Of a stretch of DNA of 64,000 nucleotides, positions 23,966 to 37,420 are shown one piece after another (position 1 is the stretch's first letter; every line of letters starts with the position of its first letter). The notes beneath the pieces are model-generated. The model did no database searches. It saw only the letters and a list, made by a program, of their open reading frames with translations, and had not been told where the DNA came from. This stretch comes from Coriaria nepalensis. Taxonomy: Eukaryota > Streptophyta > Magnoliopsida > Cucurbitales > Coriariaceae. A program made the translations under genes and the position numbers. The DNA lies in the NCBI GenBank assembly GCA_027186245.1, contig CP114481.1, positions 1,002,001-1,066,000 on the forward strand, read 5' to 3'.

Positions 23966-25480
23966 ATGGGTGTGGATTACTACAAGATTTTGCAGGTTGA
24001 TAGAAGTGCGGGCGATGATGATTTGAAGAAGGCTTATAGAAAACTTGCTATGAAATGGCATCCTGATAAGAATCCTAACAATAAGAAAGACGCAGAGGCC
24101 AAATTCAAACAGATTTCTGAGGCTTATGAGGTATGTTATATGAATTTCTATTTTTTTTTATCATTTTTCTAAATCTAATTTCAAATCATCAGTTCTATGA
24201 CTCTTATCAAATTTTTTTGTGGTTCTTTCTTCAAGAATCAATAATATTTTCTTTATTTTTCCTCCTGGGTTCTTGAATTTTTTTTTGCTTTTAAAGATTG
24301 TTACTTGTTGTTAATTTTTGTATGACTGGAGAATGAGATGTTTCATCATATGGGTTGTAAGGGTTCATTAGCTTTTGGTTTGTTTAGTTCATAAGGTTCT
24401 TAATCTCCAACTTGTAATTTTTGTTAGATAATGTTAGTATTAGAGAATTTAGGTGGAATTTGATTAAACTGAGTATTTGACATGTTATGGACCAGGTTCT
24501 TAGTGATCCACAAAAGAGAGCAGTCTATGATCAATATGGAGAAGAAGGGCTGAAAGGCCAGGTACCACCACCTGATGCCGGTGGGCCCGGTGGGGCATCG
24601 TTTTTCCATTCTGGCGATGGATCAACAACATTCAGATTCAACCCGAGAAATGCCAATGACATTTTTGCTGAGTTTTTCGGGTCCTCGAGCCCATTTGGAG
24701 GTATGGGAATGGGTGGGCCTGGAATGAGGAGCAGCGGTGGGGCCACAAGATCATTTGGTGGGATGTTTGGAGATGATATATTCAGTTCGTTTGGGGAAAG
24801 TAGGAGTATGAATCAAGGGCTGAGAAAGGCACCTCCGATCGAAAGCACATTGCCTTGTAGTCTTGAAGAGTTGTATAAAGGTACTACCAAGAAGATGAAG
24901 ATTTCTAGAGAAATTGCTGATGCAAGTGGGTAAGTAATCCATCACCTTTGGAAAATGAACCAAAAAAAGTATATTTCTAGGAAGATTCTAATTTATTCAA
25001 AATACAGTATCAATTGCTGATCCAAATTGAAAATGCAGGAAAACTTTGCCTGTGGAGGAAATCGTAACAATCGAGATCAAGCCAGGATGGAAGAAGGGGA
25101 CAAAGATAACTTTCCCGGAAAAAGGCAATGAGCAACCCAACATGATTCCGGCCGATCTAGTCTTCATAATTGACGAGAAACCTCACAGCACATTTACAAG
25201 AGATGGGAATGACTTGGTCTGTACCCAGAAGATATCTCTTGCGGAAGCTCTAACCGGATACACAGTTCATCTCAAAACCATAGATGGAAGGAGCTTGACA
25301 ATCCCAATCAACAATGTGATTCATCCAAACTATGAGGAAGTTGTTCCTAAAGAGGGCATGCCAGTACCCAAAGACCCTTCTAGAAGGGGTAATTTGAGGA
25401 TCAAGTTTAATATCAAGTTTCCTACAAGATTGACTTCTGAGCAGAAGGTGGGGATCAAAAAACTCTTACCTCCTTCTTAG
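23966..25480 (+). CDS. Class II DnaJ/Hsp40 co-chaperone (346 aa)
   Basis: Cytosolic/nuclear J-protein that stimulates the Hsp70 ATPase and delivers unfolded clients. Three exons: 23966-24130, 24496-24929 and 25039-25480, in phase with GT-AG ends (1041 nt). The J domain is residues 1-70 with HPD at 32-34 in KWHPDKNP. A Gly/Phe-rich segment follows (about 78-155, including [12 protein letters not shown]). Then come the two C-terminal substrate-binding domains and the dimerisation end, starting near [20 protein letters not shown]. There is no CxxCxGxG zinc finger, which makes it class II (DNAJB1-like). Length is normal for plant members. The start codon precedes [12 protein letters not shown], the canonical J-domain start. 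Divergent from the coiled-coil pseudogene and convergent with RLT1. The upstream region has heat-shock-element-like motifs. Confidence 0.96.
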
Positions 25481-27363
25481 ATTTTGGAGAGTGGTTATAT
25501 TTGTAACACTAGTTTGTAGTCTTGTTTGTGTTGAGTTCTCAGATTGTGGATGGGGGTAAATTTGGGAATCGTCGAATAAACATTATGAGGTAATAATCAG
25601 TGTATAGAAAAGGTTCTTTTTTTCCTTCTATATTTTTATCTTAATCCTATTTTCAAAATTCGAACTTTAGTAAAATAAATGGGAGATTCTTCCCATTACA
25701 AATGATGAATGTCTCTCTCGCTGACTGGACCTTGTTAGAATAAAACAACTAAAACATGCAAAACGGTGTTTCTTTTGCCTCTCAAACATTCTGGAAAGTT
25801 TGGAGTGGATATTATTTCCGGTTTCAATAATGGGAGTAAATCGGTATCATTTTGACCGGAATCAAGGTATCGGAACCAGTATTGAGGATTGGAATTGAAA
25901 TCGATTAGGATCAATTTTAGTTTCAGTTGCGGTCCGAATAGTACTTGGGAAAAAAAATTCATAAATTTATTTTTTAGTTGTAAGATGTGATTATGAATGT
26001 TGAATTTGGTACCGGCATTGAATTGGGACTAAAAATTTCAGTTCAAATACTAGTATTTGATATTAAGGGAAATCGGATGGCTATGATTATTTGATATTTT
26101 CCCTTTCCCTCTCTCAACTCTTTCTTCTGTTCAAAGAACAAATTTTCTTCCATCTCCTTTTCTCTAAATCCTTTTTCCTCCTCATCACCCACCATCTCCC
26201 TCTCCTCTTTCGCTCACCTCTCTTGCTCTTTCATCTCTTTCTTCTGTTCAAAGAACAAATTTTCTTCCATCTCCTTTTCTCTAAATCCTTTCTCCTCCTC
26301 ATCACCCACCATCTTTTAATCAGAAACCATCATTTTTATTTCTCGATTCAAAATGTACATTTGGTTTAGGGTTTGGGCAAAATGAGATCTTGTGGCCTCA
26401 ACTCTTAGAAGAAAAAGGGTAAAAGGAGAAAAGGGCCCAAAAAGGAAAAAACAAGAGAGAAATGAAATTCATCTGAGAAACAGCAAATCCATATCCGGTC
26501 GGACAAACCCTGATCATGATGAGAACTAAAATAGCAGTTGAATCCATATATGGATCGGACAATCCCAGATCATGATGAGAAATCGTTTAGTTCCATCCAC
26601 CTTCTCATTATCATTAAGTAATGGAGAAGAAGTGGAAGCTCCATTACTTATGGAAGAAGAAGAAGATGATCTTCCGTTTCTTATCTTGCTCCGGCCACAA
26701 TACCACATCAGTACAGGTCAAGATTTTGAATTGAAAAATGAAAGTGATGATTCGGATCAAAAGATGTGATGACGGGGAGAGGGAGCAAAAACAATTCAGG
26801 GAAAATTAAATGGTGGACAAGACATTAAGAGAGAAAATTTTGGGCAGGGGAAAGAGAAGGGACTGAGAGAACAAATAAATAATCACAGCCGTCCGATTTT
26901 CTTTAATGAATCTGCTAAAAAAAACAAGATGCAAAAATAAGATGCAGGGAGTCGCATAAAGAAAATGGCGAAAATGGCCCCCCTGAACAATATATTATAA
27001 CTTACAAGCAGGACCTGAATTTTAATACCTATAAAGAAAGTGCATTAATTGGTTATGACTTGCCGGGATTAACATCAAGACGGTAAAGCTTCAAGTTTTC
27101 CAGTTCCATAATACGTCCAAGCAGCTTCAGTTTTTGGCCGGAGCCGATGATAGTAATGCACAAACATTAATTGAAGGCGACTTCCTCTTGCACAATTCTG
27201 CTCCCAAGTGAGAGACGGGAGAATGAAAAATAAGTAGATGCGTTTTCATTCCCCTTCAGCCACGGGGTCCTTCCTTTCAAGTTGAAGCTGCAAAATCAAA
27301 AAACTTTATGCAGCTTGCAAATGAAACTCGTAGTGATTGATAATTCTTCTTTTTTTTTTTTCT
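25481..27363. other. Intergenic with local duplications
   Basis: Contains the 3' ends of the convergent DnaJ and RLT1 genes. At 26118-26197 and 26235-26314 an 80-base pyrimidine-rich block is repeated with about one mismatch (period 117). At 26486-26525 and 26541-26581 a 40-base block (core CATGATGAGAA) is repeated with several changes. Small frames across these repeats (26091-26369 and 26526-26769) show no family resemblance and are treated as non-coding. Confidence 0.6.
26118..26314. repeat. 117-bp tandem duplication
   Basis: Two copies of a CT-rich block beginning CTCTTTCTTCTGTTCAAAG, at 26118-26197 and 26235-26314, separated by 37 bases. They are nearly identical, so the duplication is recent. 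Confidence 0.9.
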
Positions 27364-30300
27364 TTAATCATCATCACTATAATCCTCGGCTGATTCTATG
27401 TCATCTTCATCATTTCTCAGCCTATTTGGTATTACTCCATCAGATTCTTCCTCCTCTTCACTCATATCTACATCCTCTTCTTCTGAATCATCTTCATCTC
27501 CTACCACTGCTTCCTCTTCTGCGATGTCATTATCATCTTCAGATGCATCCACATTCTCATCGCTTGCTCCTATTACATCCTCGTTCCAGCCATCAGATGC
27601 ACGGTTATAACTTAGTTCCCAGTTCTCCTGATCATATCCTACTGCCGGCCCCACATCATCATCATCAGAATCCATTGCTTCCACATTGTTCACATCATCA
27701 TCATTCTTCATATGAACAGCTGCATTATTGATATTTTCATCGTCCCATTCTGGGCTAAGAGATTCTTTAAGGGATTCACCTCTATCTTGATAAGGTGTAA
27801 GGGTTGTCTGGCCAAACAGGTTTTCTTGAGGAGCTCTCATCTCTTCTCTTCTTCTCCTAATAGTTCGACGACCCCTAGGGCCTTGTACTTGTGTGGTTCC
27901 TTGGGCGAGAGGTCTACTACTAAATCCTTGACTCAGTTTTTCACTGCCCTTAGGATTTTGTTGGGCAGAAACGGAAATGGACTTGGACCCGTTGTTTCTT
28001 TTCTGCAGTTTTTTGCTACGGGCCGGGTCACGATTCCCTCTCCCACCACATTTGTAGCTGTTTCGGGCATTTTTCAAGTCAACATAGCTTTGTTCCTTCA
28101 ATGGCTCTTCGAATCCTAATTCAGTTGGCTCATACTCTCCTCTTTCATTCTTCAGAAGAGCATTATTTCTTGCAGGAAACTTCTGCATAGAAAAAATCAA
28201 TTAAAATGCAGTGACAGTAAAAAAAACAGAATGAAATATGAGAAAAGCTCACCTCATATTCTCCTCCATTTTCATTGTCTGGACCACACTCGGGTTTCTC
28301 ACATGGCACATATATAATTGATGCATCTAGCTCAAAGAGCCTTAAAGCCACAGCTGCACTAGTTTGAGGTATCCATGGTAGTACAAGAATAGAATCGGCA
28401 TCTGTAGGATCATGTACTCGGGATCCTAAAATCTCCTCTGTCGCAGCATACTTTGATGACAAAAAATCTCGCTTGATCACACCCTCAAATAGGGTCAATA
28501 GCTGTAAGAAAGCCTCTAAGCCTCAGAAAAGCCAACAAAGGAAAAAAGGGTGGGGGATACAAAGAAAAACTCTAGATGGAAAAGAGGAATTGAAATTGAA
28601 AGAAACCTGTAGAAGTTCGTCAGTGTACGATGACATGTTTAACTTCACACCCCAAGTCTTTCTACATTCTTCTGTCCATAATGATTGAAGAGCTTCTGAT
28701 GGTACAGATGCCTGTCAATGAAAAAATCAGAATGATAGACAGTCGAGAAAAGAAAATTGCATTTGTACTAAGTTATTGCAACTCACCTCAATGAAAGATA
28801 ACAGGGCCTTGAGCAATCTCCTACCAAGGGGAAGAGAAGAATTTAGACTATTGACATCACAATTGTTTGATTTACTTTCTTCTTGAAACGGAATCCCAAG
28901 TTCCAAAGAATCAAAGTCATTACTAACGATTCCAACAGTTTGACGGCAAGAGAGGCAGTGTGAGTGTTCAGAGCTGTACAAACTGAGACAGGAGTCACAA
29001 ATGTCCAAGAGCTGTTTACACCTCTTTTTCCCATAATTCATGGCACCTAATGTTGATGAATTGAAGCATTCTTTCCAATTCCACCTCTGAAATTCTCGAT
29101 ACCTTTTGAACGCAGCCTTTTTCTCCGATTCATTTCTCCCAAGTTCAACCCTGAATGAAGATGAGGTGACCATTGTATCATTATTTGAGCCACAAACTGT
29201 GCTGCGAGGACTGTCAGAGGTAGCAGGGCAGACAGGGCTTGAACCCCTTTCATCAGCTTCACTTTTAACACCAATCCCACATTGCACAGTCTTTTTAAAA
29301 TTTTCCTTGAAGCATGACTCGATCTTTTGCAACATTAACCGTAGATGGGATTCTCTTATCCCTCGTGGGTCCAAGGACATCAAAAGAGCATCAAATGCCT
29401 ACATTAGCGTATATCAAGATTTAATAACACTTTAGGATCAAGCAAGTTAACTAACACAAAAAGCCAACCTAGCACATGATAGAAAACAGAAAGACACGCC
29501 TCAAAGCATCCAAAATCACATAAGAGTTTGCACTAGTGAATTTTACCTCTTCCGTATCAATAAGCTTCCAATTTCCATCATGCAATTCAATAAAGATCCT
29601 TCCAGAGCCAGGATCATTGCTTGAAGCAGAGGCAACAAACTGCCAGTACCAGTTACGCCTGCGATCTCGACCAAGAGGCAAGGACCTGTATATGTACATC
29701 TCTTCAGCCCTATGGGAGATATAAGATTTTAACTGCGACCTTGACCTTTTTGAAGCATTTCCAAGTTGCTGGACCAGGAAGCTATCAGGGCCGGTGGAAA
29801 AATCTTGCAACACAGAGGAGGCCCTTTCACCAGGCACACTGCTGAGGTGATTATGAACACTTTGTGGATCATTGAGTAACCTTTGGTTTTCTGCAGGGCT
29901 TGGGGACACCTCATTCTTTATATTTTCACTATCAGGTATTGGGCTTTGGCCACCCTCCAAAGAGGGGGTATTAAGTTGTGTTTCAGGTTTACTGCCTGTG
30001 AAGGATGGGAAATCTGATTTAGTTATAGTCTCTTCTCTCAAGCGACCTTTATCTAGATGTGCCTCTGCCCACATCTGCTTCTTTAGAGTGTTTGCTGCTT
30101 CCAATCGTTCCTGTATAAATTATGATGTCAAATCTAGGATCCACCAGAAAAGAAGGAAAAAGGGGATAACACCAATATTTTTGTAGACCCAAATTGAAAG
30201 AGATATAGTGCCATATATTATAAAAGAAATGAAAGAGATATACCTCAAGAACAATACGAATGGAGTTTCCTTCGTTTGCAATGCCTGTTAATGCAACTAT

Positions 30301-33300
30301 AGCATTTAAGCGCTCCTCTACACTGAGATCATAATAATCCCCTTCTGCAAGACCTTGAACCCATGATTCACCTGCCTTGCTATCATCAATCTCCATATTT
30401 TCTTGATCAGGTTTACTAACAGCTATATCATCAACAGGAGTGTATTCCTCTGTGGCAATGCTCGGATAGTTTGGATCCTTGGAACCACTCAAGGGAAACG
30501 ATGACAAGTCCTTGCCAAATTGATTTTCTGGAATTGGTGAAACATTGCATGAAAAGTTCTCTATCCCAGTTTCTATGTGAGTATCTGCTTCATTAGTATT
30601 ATTAGGCTCTTTGTCTGCTAAAGAAGGGATAGCTAAATCATCAACTTCAGGATCATCATCAACATCCTCACATTCAGATTCTTCATCTCTTTCCACATCA
30701 TTGACATATTCTTCAGCTAAAACCCCATTTTGAAATATCTGAATTTTCTTTCTGGCTTCTGAAAGAATCTCTTCAGCATCATTAGGATCCTTTCTATAAG
30801 GCGATCGCAGACGATATGTTGAAGGAGCTACCCTTTCAAAAAGCTTTGTATCCCTTGTCAAAGCAACAGATATTGAGGCCTCTGGCGTCTTGCTTGTGGT
30901 CAGGTCTCTAAGTCCAGATTTCTTAAAATTGAAAGAGAGAAAATAGAATTCGTAACATTTTTGGCATAGCGCGTACAATCAAACAATAGCAAAAAATTAA
31001 ACAAACCTGAATCTTGTCTGCAAGTTCTAATACTGTTAATCCCTTGCTTCCCTCAAGGGAAAGAACATGAAAAGCTGCAAATTTGACAGTTCCAGGGGTC
31101 AAACGATGCCTAGATTTTCGTGGAGCTAATAAACCTTTCTCTTGCATAACTGTAAATGCATTTTCAGCTGCTGAACCATTGCGGAGAGTAGAGACTATAT
31201 CTTCACAACCTTTACCCTGCAATTACATTGCATTGCTTAAACAAAACTGTAGAAAGGGAAGTTGAGAAACAGAAAGAAGAATAAAAAAGAACGAAACTAC
31301 ACACACAGTTATCCTACAATATCTCTTTACACCTCATGCAAGAAATTAGGGATGTGTGGCAACACTTGGTGGTTGCGAGTGTTTCCATAGTGTTGTTATA
31401 TACTGTCTATTCATGTTACATCCTCATATTCATAAGTACACCCATTTGAGCTTTCACCCATGTCCAGTTGCAAATTGTAAGTCATCGGATAACATCTGCT
31501 GAATGTTAACATTCAAATTTTTTTTACAATAGAAACATAAACTCCAACATTTGAAGTGTAGATATAAAGAATGAAAAGGCAACCTCGTTTTTATAATGCA
31601 TATCTGACCATGTGACACTCCTTTTCTTCAACTGTGGTCCAATTCCAGCCGAAAGAGCTAGTTGTCTGAATATTTCAGGCCATGTTAAAGGATTTAAGTG
31701 CTGCTGCCAATTGCGAATGTCAAAGCCCCATGCATATGCCTAATGGAGAAAGAGAAGATCAGAGATCGCTGCTGAAAAATACAAGGATAATAAACATTTG
31801 TAAAATTATAAAAGCATGCTTAGAGAATGCAGATTGGTTACCCCTTCGACAATCTGCAGATGCCCACCACCTGGATTGGCAGAACCATTCTGATTCATCC
31901 CTAATCCAGTTGAAGGTGTCCTTGCAACATCTTCAACATCTTTTATTATCAACCTCAGAAGGGAAACATGAATCTCAGCCAACAGTCTCGACTCCTGTGA
32001 TCAAAATGAGACGAATACCAGGAATAGGAGAGAAGCAGGGTCATAAAATAATAAATACAATAAAGAAAATAAATACGATAAAGAAAATAAATTAAATAGA
32101 CCACTCAATTGACTCACGTGGTCATGGAAAGCTTGAACAAACTCGTCTAGGGTAAAAGGCCACAGCTCTAGAATGTCAGAGAATGTTATCAAAAATCTCC
32201 AAACCTGAAAAAGGCAGTCAAGACAATCATGCCTCATTGGGTATCGCTAAAGAGATAACAAGGCAAGAAATGAGAGATAGTAGAGGTAAAAAATACACAT
32301 GGTATACACTATACAACATAGTGAGAGTTAAATTGTTTAAATTTTTTATTCATTAGGACCATTAATGTTGAGCTTTTATCGACTTGTCACAACAGGTACC
32401 ATAGGTTACTGATACAAGATACCTTCCTCATAAAAGAGGGGGGGGGGGGGGGGGGGGGGGTGAAGAAGAATCAGGACATACCATGAGTAGGTTTCCCACA
32501 TTCTCCTCTGAATGACTCCATGGTTCAATACCAAATGGTTTTTTCATTTGCACAGACTTAGGAGGGAATGACCCAAGAAAACCTGAACCATAAAAGTAGA
32601 GTTACAGCAGTGTGTAATATTCAGATCAAGAATAAAAAGCAATATAATGAAAAGAACAAGCCACTATAGTAAGAGAATCTTATTCAGTACTAAAATTTGA
32701 TAGAACAGCAGGAGAAATTGCAGAGGCAGAAATTTAAGGACTCCAAAGAAAAGGGATATCTCCAATCCAATAACCAATATACAATATTATAATATAGAAA
32801 TCTATTAAATATTAATAATAAATATATATAAATTATTAATAATAAATATATAGAAATTGAAAAAAATAAAATTGAACTTTTTTATTTCATTTCCCATTCG
32901 TGAGTAAGAATTGCTTGGCCTCATGAAATCCACTTCACAAAATGCAACTAAATGGGGAATTGATGTAAAGTTTAGCATTCAAAATCAGAATCCTACTATT
33001 TATCAATCCTTTGGCAATCATAAGCAAAGAGATCTGATTTGTGATGCATACTTGAGAAGTATTAGAAGTTAAGGATTAGAGTCAATGGTAAGATATATTT
33101 GTCTTCTCATAGCCTGAGCCAAAAAGAAAGGAAGAGAGGATGCAGTTTATTTGGCATTGAAAGAACTTGATGTGCTTAGGAATGTCTACCTTGGAATGAT
33201 TCAAGGTTCTGCAAGGTGTCATGGTCCAGACAGATTATTGAGGACAATCCCTTGCTTGCAACAGCCTGCTCCATCAGTTCCAGTTGCTCATCCTCAATAA

Positions 33301-35803
33301 GCTCCATAGATTCTCTAGCAATCCTACGTGCAGTAGCCTTCTCAATTGCTGCTTTGCGTCTCACTGCCTCTCTTTCAATGCGTAGAGCTTCTTTTTGCCT
33401 CATTTTCTCTGCCTAAGGAATCAAACGAATAAGGGAGAGTGCGGGGGTAGGAGAAACAATTTGAATCTCATCATTTGTCCAAAAAAACTAGACTAGCTAA
33501 GAATAACAAATAGATAACTCACTCTTAAATGTTCTTTCTGCAGAAATTTTTCCCTTCTTTCATTTTCACGTTTTTCCTCACGTTTCAATCTTTCCAATTC
33601 TCTCTGCCTTTCACGTAGTAGCCTCTCTTCTTCCTTCTTTCTTTCATTTTCTTGCCTTTCCATTTCTTTCTTCATTCGTTCTTCGCTCTAACAAAACAAG
33701 GTTTCAAATATTAGCATTGAAAAAGTCTTTTCTAAACCTCTGGGAAGTGTAAAACAGCATCCCCTCAAAGAACACATAATTGGAATATAAGATCAAACCT
33801 TTTTCCGAAGCATATCTTGTTTCTCAAGCTCCTTTCGGATTCGTATCTCATGGGCTCCAGCTTCTCTAGTGATTCTAGGGTCTCCACTCTAAAGAAAGAG
33901 ACTATGTAAATAAGATAAAGCCTGACACTGAAATTTATCATCTCTGATGCTTATGAATGCTATAGCATACCTTACGCTTCCTATCCATCCGCAATATAGA
34001 ATTACTTTCAAATTTATGCCCATCAGACAATACATATGGATGTTCTGGTCCAGATAGTGGAATGTCAGTAAATTGACCATTGATTCTAACGTTTCTATAG
34101 TCATCATCTCTAGCAGGGGAAGACACCTTGATTCCCTGCTTTTCTTGTTGCGTCAAAACACGAACACGTGATACATGCCCATGGAAACCATGGTCTCTGG
34201 TCAGCTGTTCATTACCATGAAAAAAAGGTGTTGCCCTAGCAGCGGAAACTTCAACAATCGAATTAGGAAAATGTGATTGCGGAAGGTGTCCGTATATATC
34301 AGGCCGACCGCTGGATTGGTCTTGAAGAAATGGATTCTCGTGGAATACTCTTGGAGCAGCCTGCAATGAAACTCATACCACTTCAGTTGAGCTCACCGAA
34401 AGGACTATATCCAACATAATTAACAATCTAATTTCCAACTAAAACGAGAAGTGACCCAGAAACACACTACATAGAAAAATTAGAAATAGGTGCATGGGGA
34501 GCAATAAATCCAGTTCATATCAAAAATTTCGAAGAAGCATGCATTCTTTTTCTATAAGATTTGTTTCAACCTAGACCATTGAGGCATTTTTGTTGAGTAA
34601 CTTCTTCCTCTTGGAACAAGAAATCAGGAACTCTAGTTACAAAAAATTATTGAGGATGATGCTAAGGAGATGGCATCACACACAATGCCAAAAAAAGAAG
34701 TGTTTTTTTTTTTAAATTTCAGCAGATATTCTGATTAAAGCCATGTGGCGTATCTCATCTATTAATACACGTGCCAAAGCATCTCGCATAGAATGAAAAA
34801 TAGTGTAAGAGAAGATAAGCAGACCTTCTTTGAACTTGCCTCACATTGTTCATATACTTTTCCCTCATAAGGAATTCCAGAGCACTTATGGTGCTCTGCA
34901 GCTGCGAACAAGTCGAAGATAAGTAAGTCGAAGATAAGTACTAAGGCAGCTACAAATTCTAATTTTTGAGCTCAATAAGAGTATCTTCTTATCATACCAA
35001 CACTTAGTAGTAAGTCACAGCTAAATAGAGTAAAATATAGACAACACAGATGGATTGTTCATATACCTATAGGTGCTCCAAATGCATCAGGCGGTAATGG
35101 ATCAAACTCAATGCCAAGAATTGGTCCATCTTCCCTCAATGGCTCTCCCAACTGTGCCTCCACACAAGCAATAGCTTTAAGCTCTATTACAGATTGTGAA
35201 GGCTCATAGTACCTTCTCCCCATCAACATATCATCTCCTACACCTCTATGCATTGCGTTATGCATCTCCATATGACCAACTGGACTGGAGCCGTAACCAG
35301 ACCCCGATCCGTAGTCACTAACATGCTCAGCCCCTATTCTAAACTCATCAATAGGAGAATCCAGTGGCGGCGGCGGTGTTTCCGGCATCTTCCGCTGTTT
35401 CTTTGCCGGACCATCCTTCTTGTCCTTCAATCTTCTGTGACAAAACCACATCTGCAATTGCCGGTCGGAAAGCCCTAATTTCTCCGATAGTTCAGCCCTA
35501 ACTGACTCCGATGGATACGTATCCGCTGATCAAAATCATTAAAAACAACAAATTCTCAAAAATCAAAACATAAACCAAACTCAATCAAACAAACAAGAGA
35601 TACAAAGCAGAGAAGAAGAATCTAAACATAAAGAGACAAAACTACATACAGGCATAGGCTTTCTCCAGAGTTTCAAGCTGAAAGGGAGTTTTCATCTGCC
35701 GCTTCGGCTTGCTATAACCTTCATTCGAGTTACTGATTTTATTGCTGTGATTATGAACATTCGGCTTATGATCTTCGCCTTCTGAACCGACGTCAACCTC
35801 CAT
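27364..35803 (-). CDS. RLT1: Homeobox-DDT domain protein RLT1-like (1763 aa)
   Basis: Nuclear partner of ISWI remodellers (CHR11/CHR17 in Arabidopsis); RLT proteins help place nucleosomes and restrain early flowering. Eighteen coding exons, all in phase with GT-AG ends: 35803-35650, 35525-35067, 34901-34825, 34360-33971, 33888-33799, 33687-33523, 33412-33190, 32582-32482, 32204-32118, 31994-31842, 31739-31584, 31216-31007, 30921-30244, 30110-29547, 29398-28787, 28711-28607, 28501-28253, 28182-27364 (5292 nt). The homeodomain is residues 33-92 with helix 3 QMWFCHRRLKDKK. A charged coiled coil spans 361-500, the DDT domain about 545-605 (WRFLITFSDILELWPFTLDE), HARE-HTH 686-757, WHIM1 near 940-1000 and WSD near 1120-1170 (YRSLPLGRDRRRNWYW). 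The tail is very acidic, ending SDDD. Internal text such as SISVALTRDTKLFER and ASKRSRSQLKSYI favours RLT1 over RLT2. A G-run interrupts one intron. Confidence 0.96.
32438..32460. repeat. G homopolymer in an RLT1 intron
   Basis: A run of 23 G on the plus strand (C in the transcript), 22 bases inside the RLT1 intron that follows the exon ending at 32482. Such runs are often mis-sized in assemblies. If real it lies unusually close to a splice donor. Confidence 0.9.
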
Positions 35804-36560
35804 TGAAGCGCAACCAGGATCTCAAGATCCTCCTCGAAACCCTAGAAATTCAACGCCTCCGTAAACAGAGAAATCATCAAAGAACAAATTTGCACCTAAT
35901 ACGCGATCTCTCTCTCTCTCCTTCTCTCCCTCTCTAGACCTAAATTTCGTGATGGTCTTGGTCAGGGAAGAAAAAAGTAGTGGAGAAGAATTATCAACAA
36001 CAACATCATCCAATAACAACAATAAAAGTAATAAGAAGAAGAAGAAAAAACAATAAATCATTCTAATTCTAGTTTCATATTCCATTATTATTAATCTTCT
36101 TTTTCTTTTTTCTTTTTTCTTTTTTGTATATTGAATAAATAAATTTATTTTGGATCGAAGTTTTAGTAATTTCAGTGATTTAGAGATCTTTTAAAGTTGG
36201 ATGAACTTTCCTTTTTTTTTTTTTTCTTTTTTTTTTCTCGGTCAAGGCAGAATCTAGGTCCGATCTATAGGAGCGTTGATTCGTGAAAATCAAACTGTTG
36301 TAGCTTTTGGGTCTAGTGGGCCAGTTTTAAAAGGCCTTGACAAATTATGGGCCGGATCACTCGGTTTAGATTAATAAAATTCGGGTCTATATAAAGAACG
36401 CAAAAGAAATCAATATCTTATAAGAACGTGTCGTCAATGGATAATAATAACCCATGGTTCATGTCAATTGGTAAGCTGATCTTTACCTTAACTGTTTTTT
36501 TAGAAAATTGGGAATTTTTCCACCGTCTTTGATGCATGAGCTGCAAATTTTAAAGAAGAG
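35804..36560. promoter_or_regulatory. RLT1 5' leader and promoter region
   Basis: Upstream of the RLT1 ATG the transcript strand carries a GA-rich leader (about 35906-35935) and AT-rich or low-complexity sequence. Two TGGGCC motifs (near 36318 and 36348, plus strand) resemble plant site II promoter elements about 500 bases upstream. No open frame in this interval looks like a gene. Confidence 0.4.
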
Positions 36561-36569
36561 ATTGGACTC

Positions 36570-37420
36570 ACTAAGTCACCGGTAAATTTAGAATTTTCAA
36601 ATATTAGATAGGAAGATTGAATTCAGACTGTACTTAGAAAATTATCTCTTCCCATCGCTTGGACGACTCCTATGGGTCATTTTTCTCTTATTGTTACTCT
36701 GCCAAAACTTCATCTTACAACTACTTATTTGATCATCGGAGGGGCCCACCGGTCCTAAACTCGATCGGCCCCTTATTTGAGTTTTCTTTCAGGTGTAGCA
36801 ATTGGACATACGGTTGGAGAGAAGCCTGATTTTGACATCCATAGTTTGCCTCCGACCACGGGGAAAAAAGAGTCTAAAACTAAACCACTGGAGAGAATAA
36901 CACTACACATGATTGTTTTCATCGTCTGCGGGGCAAAAATGAAACCGACGAAGGAGCACAATGCAACGGATGCCAGGCCTCAAAGACGACTGCAAGGAGG
37001 CTAGGGACCTCATGAGACCCTGCACAACTCATTGTTAGTGGCATTACACTTCCCTGCCAAGACAACTTTGGGCACATTTACATGGCAGAGATGCTGGGGA
37101 CGACCTTGGACTAAATGATGGAATGCTATTTTTACATAGATGAGAGCGGAGCTACGGCCCACTGAACAACCACCTCCTCAGCCTCTCTCTCGTAAGGCGG
37201 GCACTCCTGATCGTTGTCCTCGGAGCAAGAAGGCTACGAAAGAGGGAGGTTGGTCCGTAGTATCAACACTCGAGGAAGAGAGGCTCATGGTCACAAAACC
37301 TGACTGGAGGAGAAACTACAAAGAGCTGAAGGAAGCCAGGGTGAAAAAGGCAGCGCCGGTCAGCTGGTCAATGTTCGGTGGCGAACCCAGGATTTCGATG
37401 TAGTGGGGGCATGATATATG
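36570..37420 (+). mobile_element. LTR retrotransposon remnant (LTR end plus leader)
   Basis: Sequence near 36725-36800 (ATCATCGGAGGGGCCCACCGG and a pyrimidine-rich stretch ending TTTCAGGTGT) resembles the 3' end of a Gypsy-type LTR, like the one ending near 15535. The following 600 bases are GC-richer than the flanks, with broken plus-strand frames (36777-37004 and 37140-37403) rich in Lys/Arg/Pro, similar to non-domain leader or gag-type sequence. No protease or polymerase was found. No gene is called. Confidence 0.4.

Noticed and set aside
27282..27731. 149-codon plus-strand frame, His/Leu-rich
   Set aside because: Antisense shadow of the acidic C-terminal exon of RLT1.
36777..37403. Two plus frames that could suggest a small gene
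   Set aside because: No recognisable domain, broken frame, and placed directly after an LTR-like end; better explained as retrotransposon leader.
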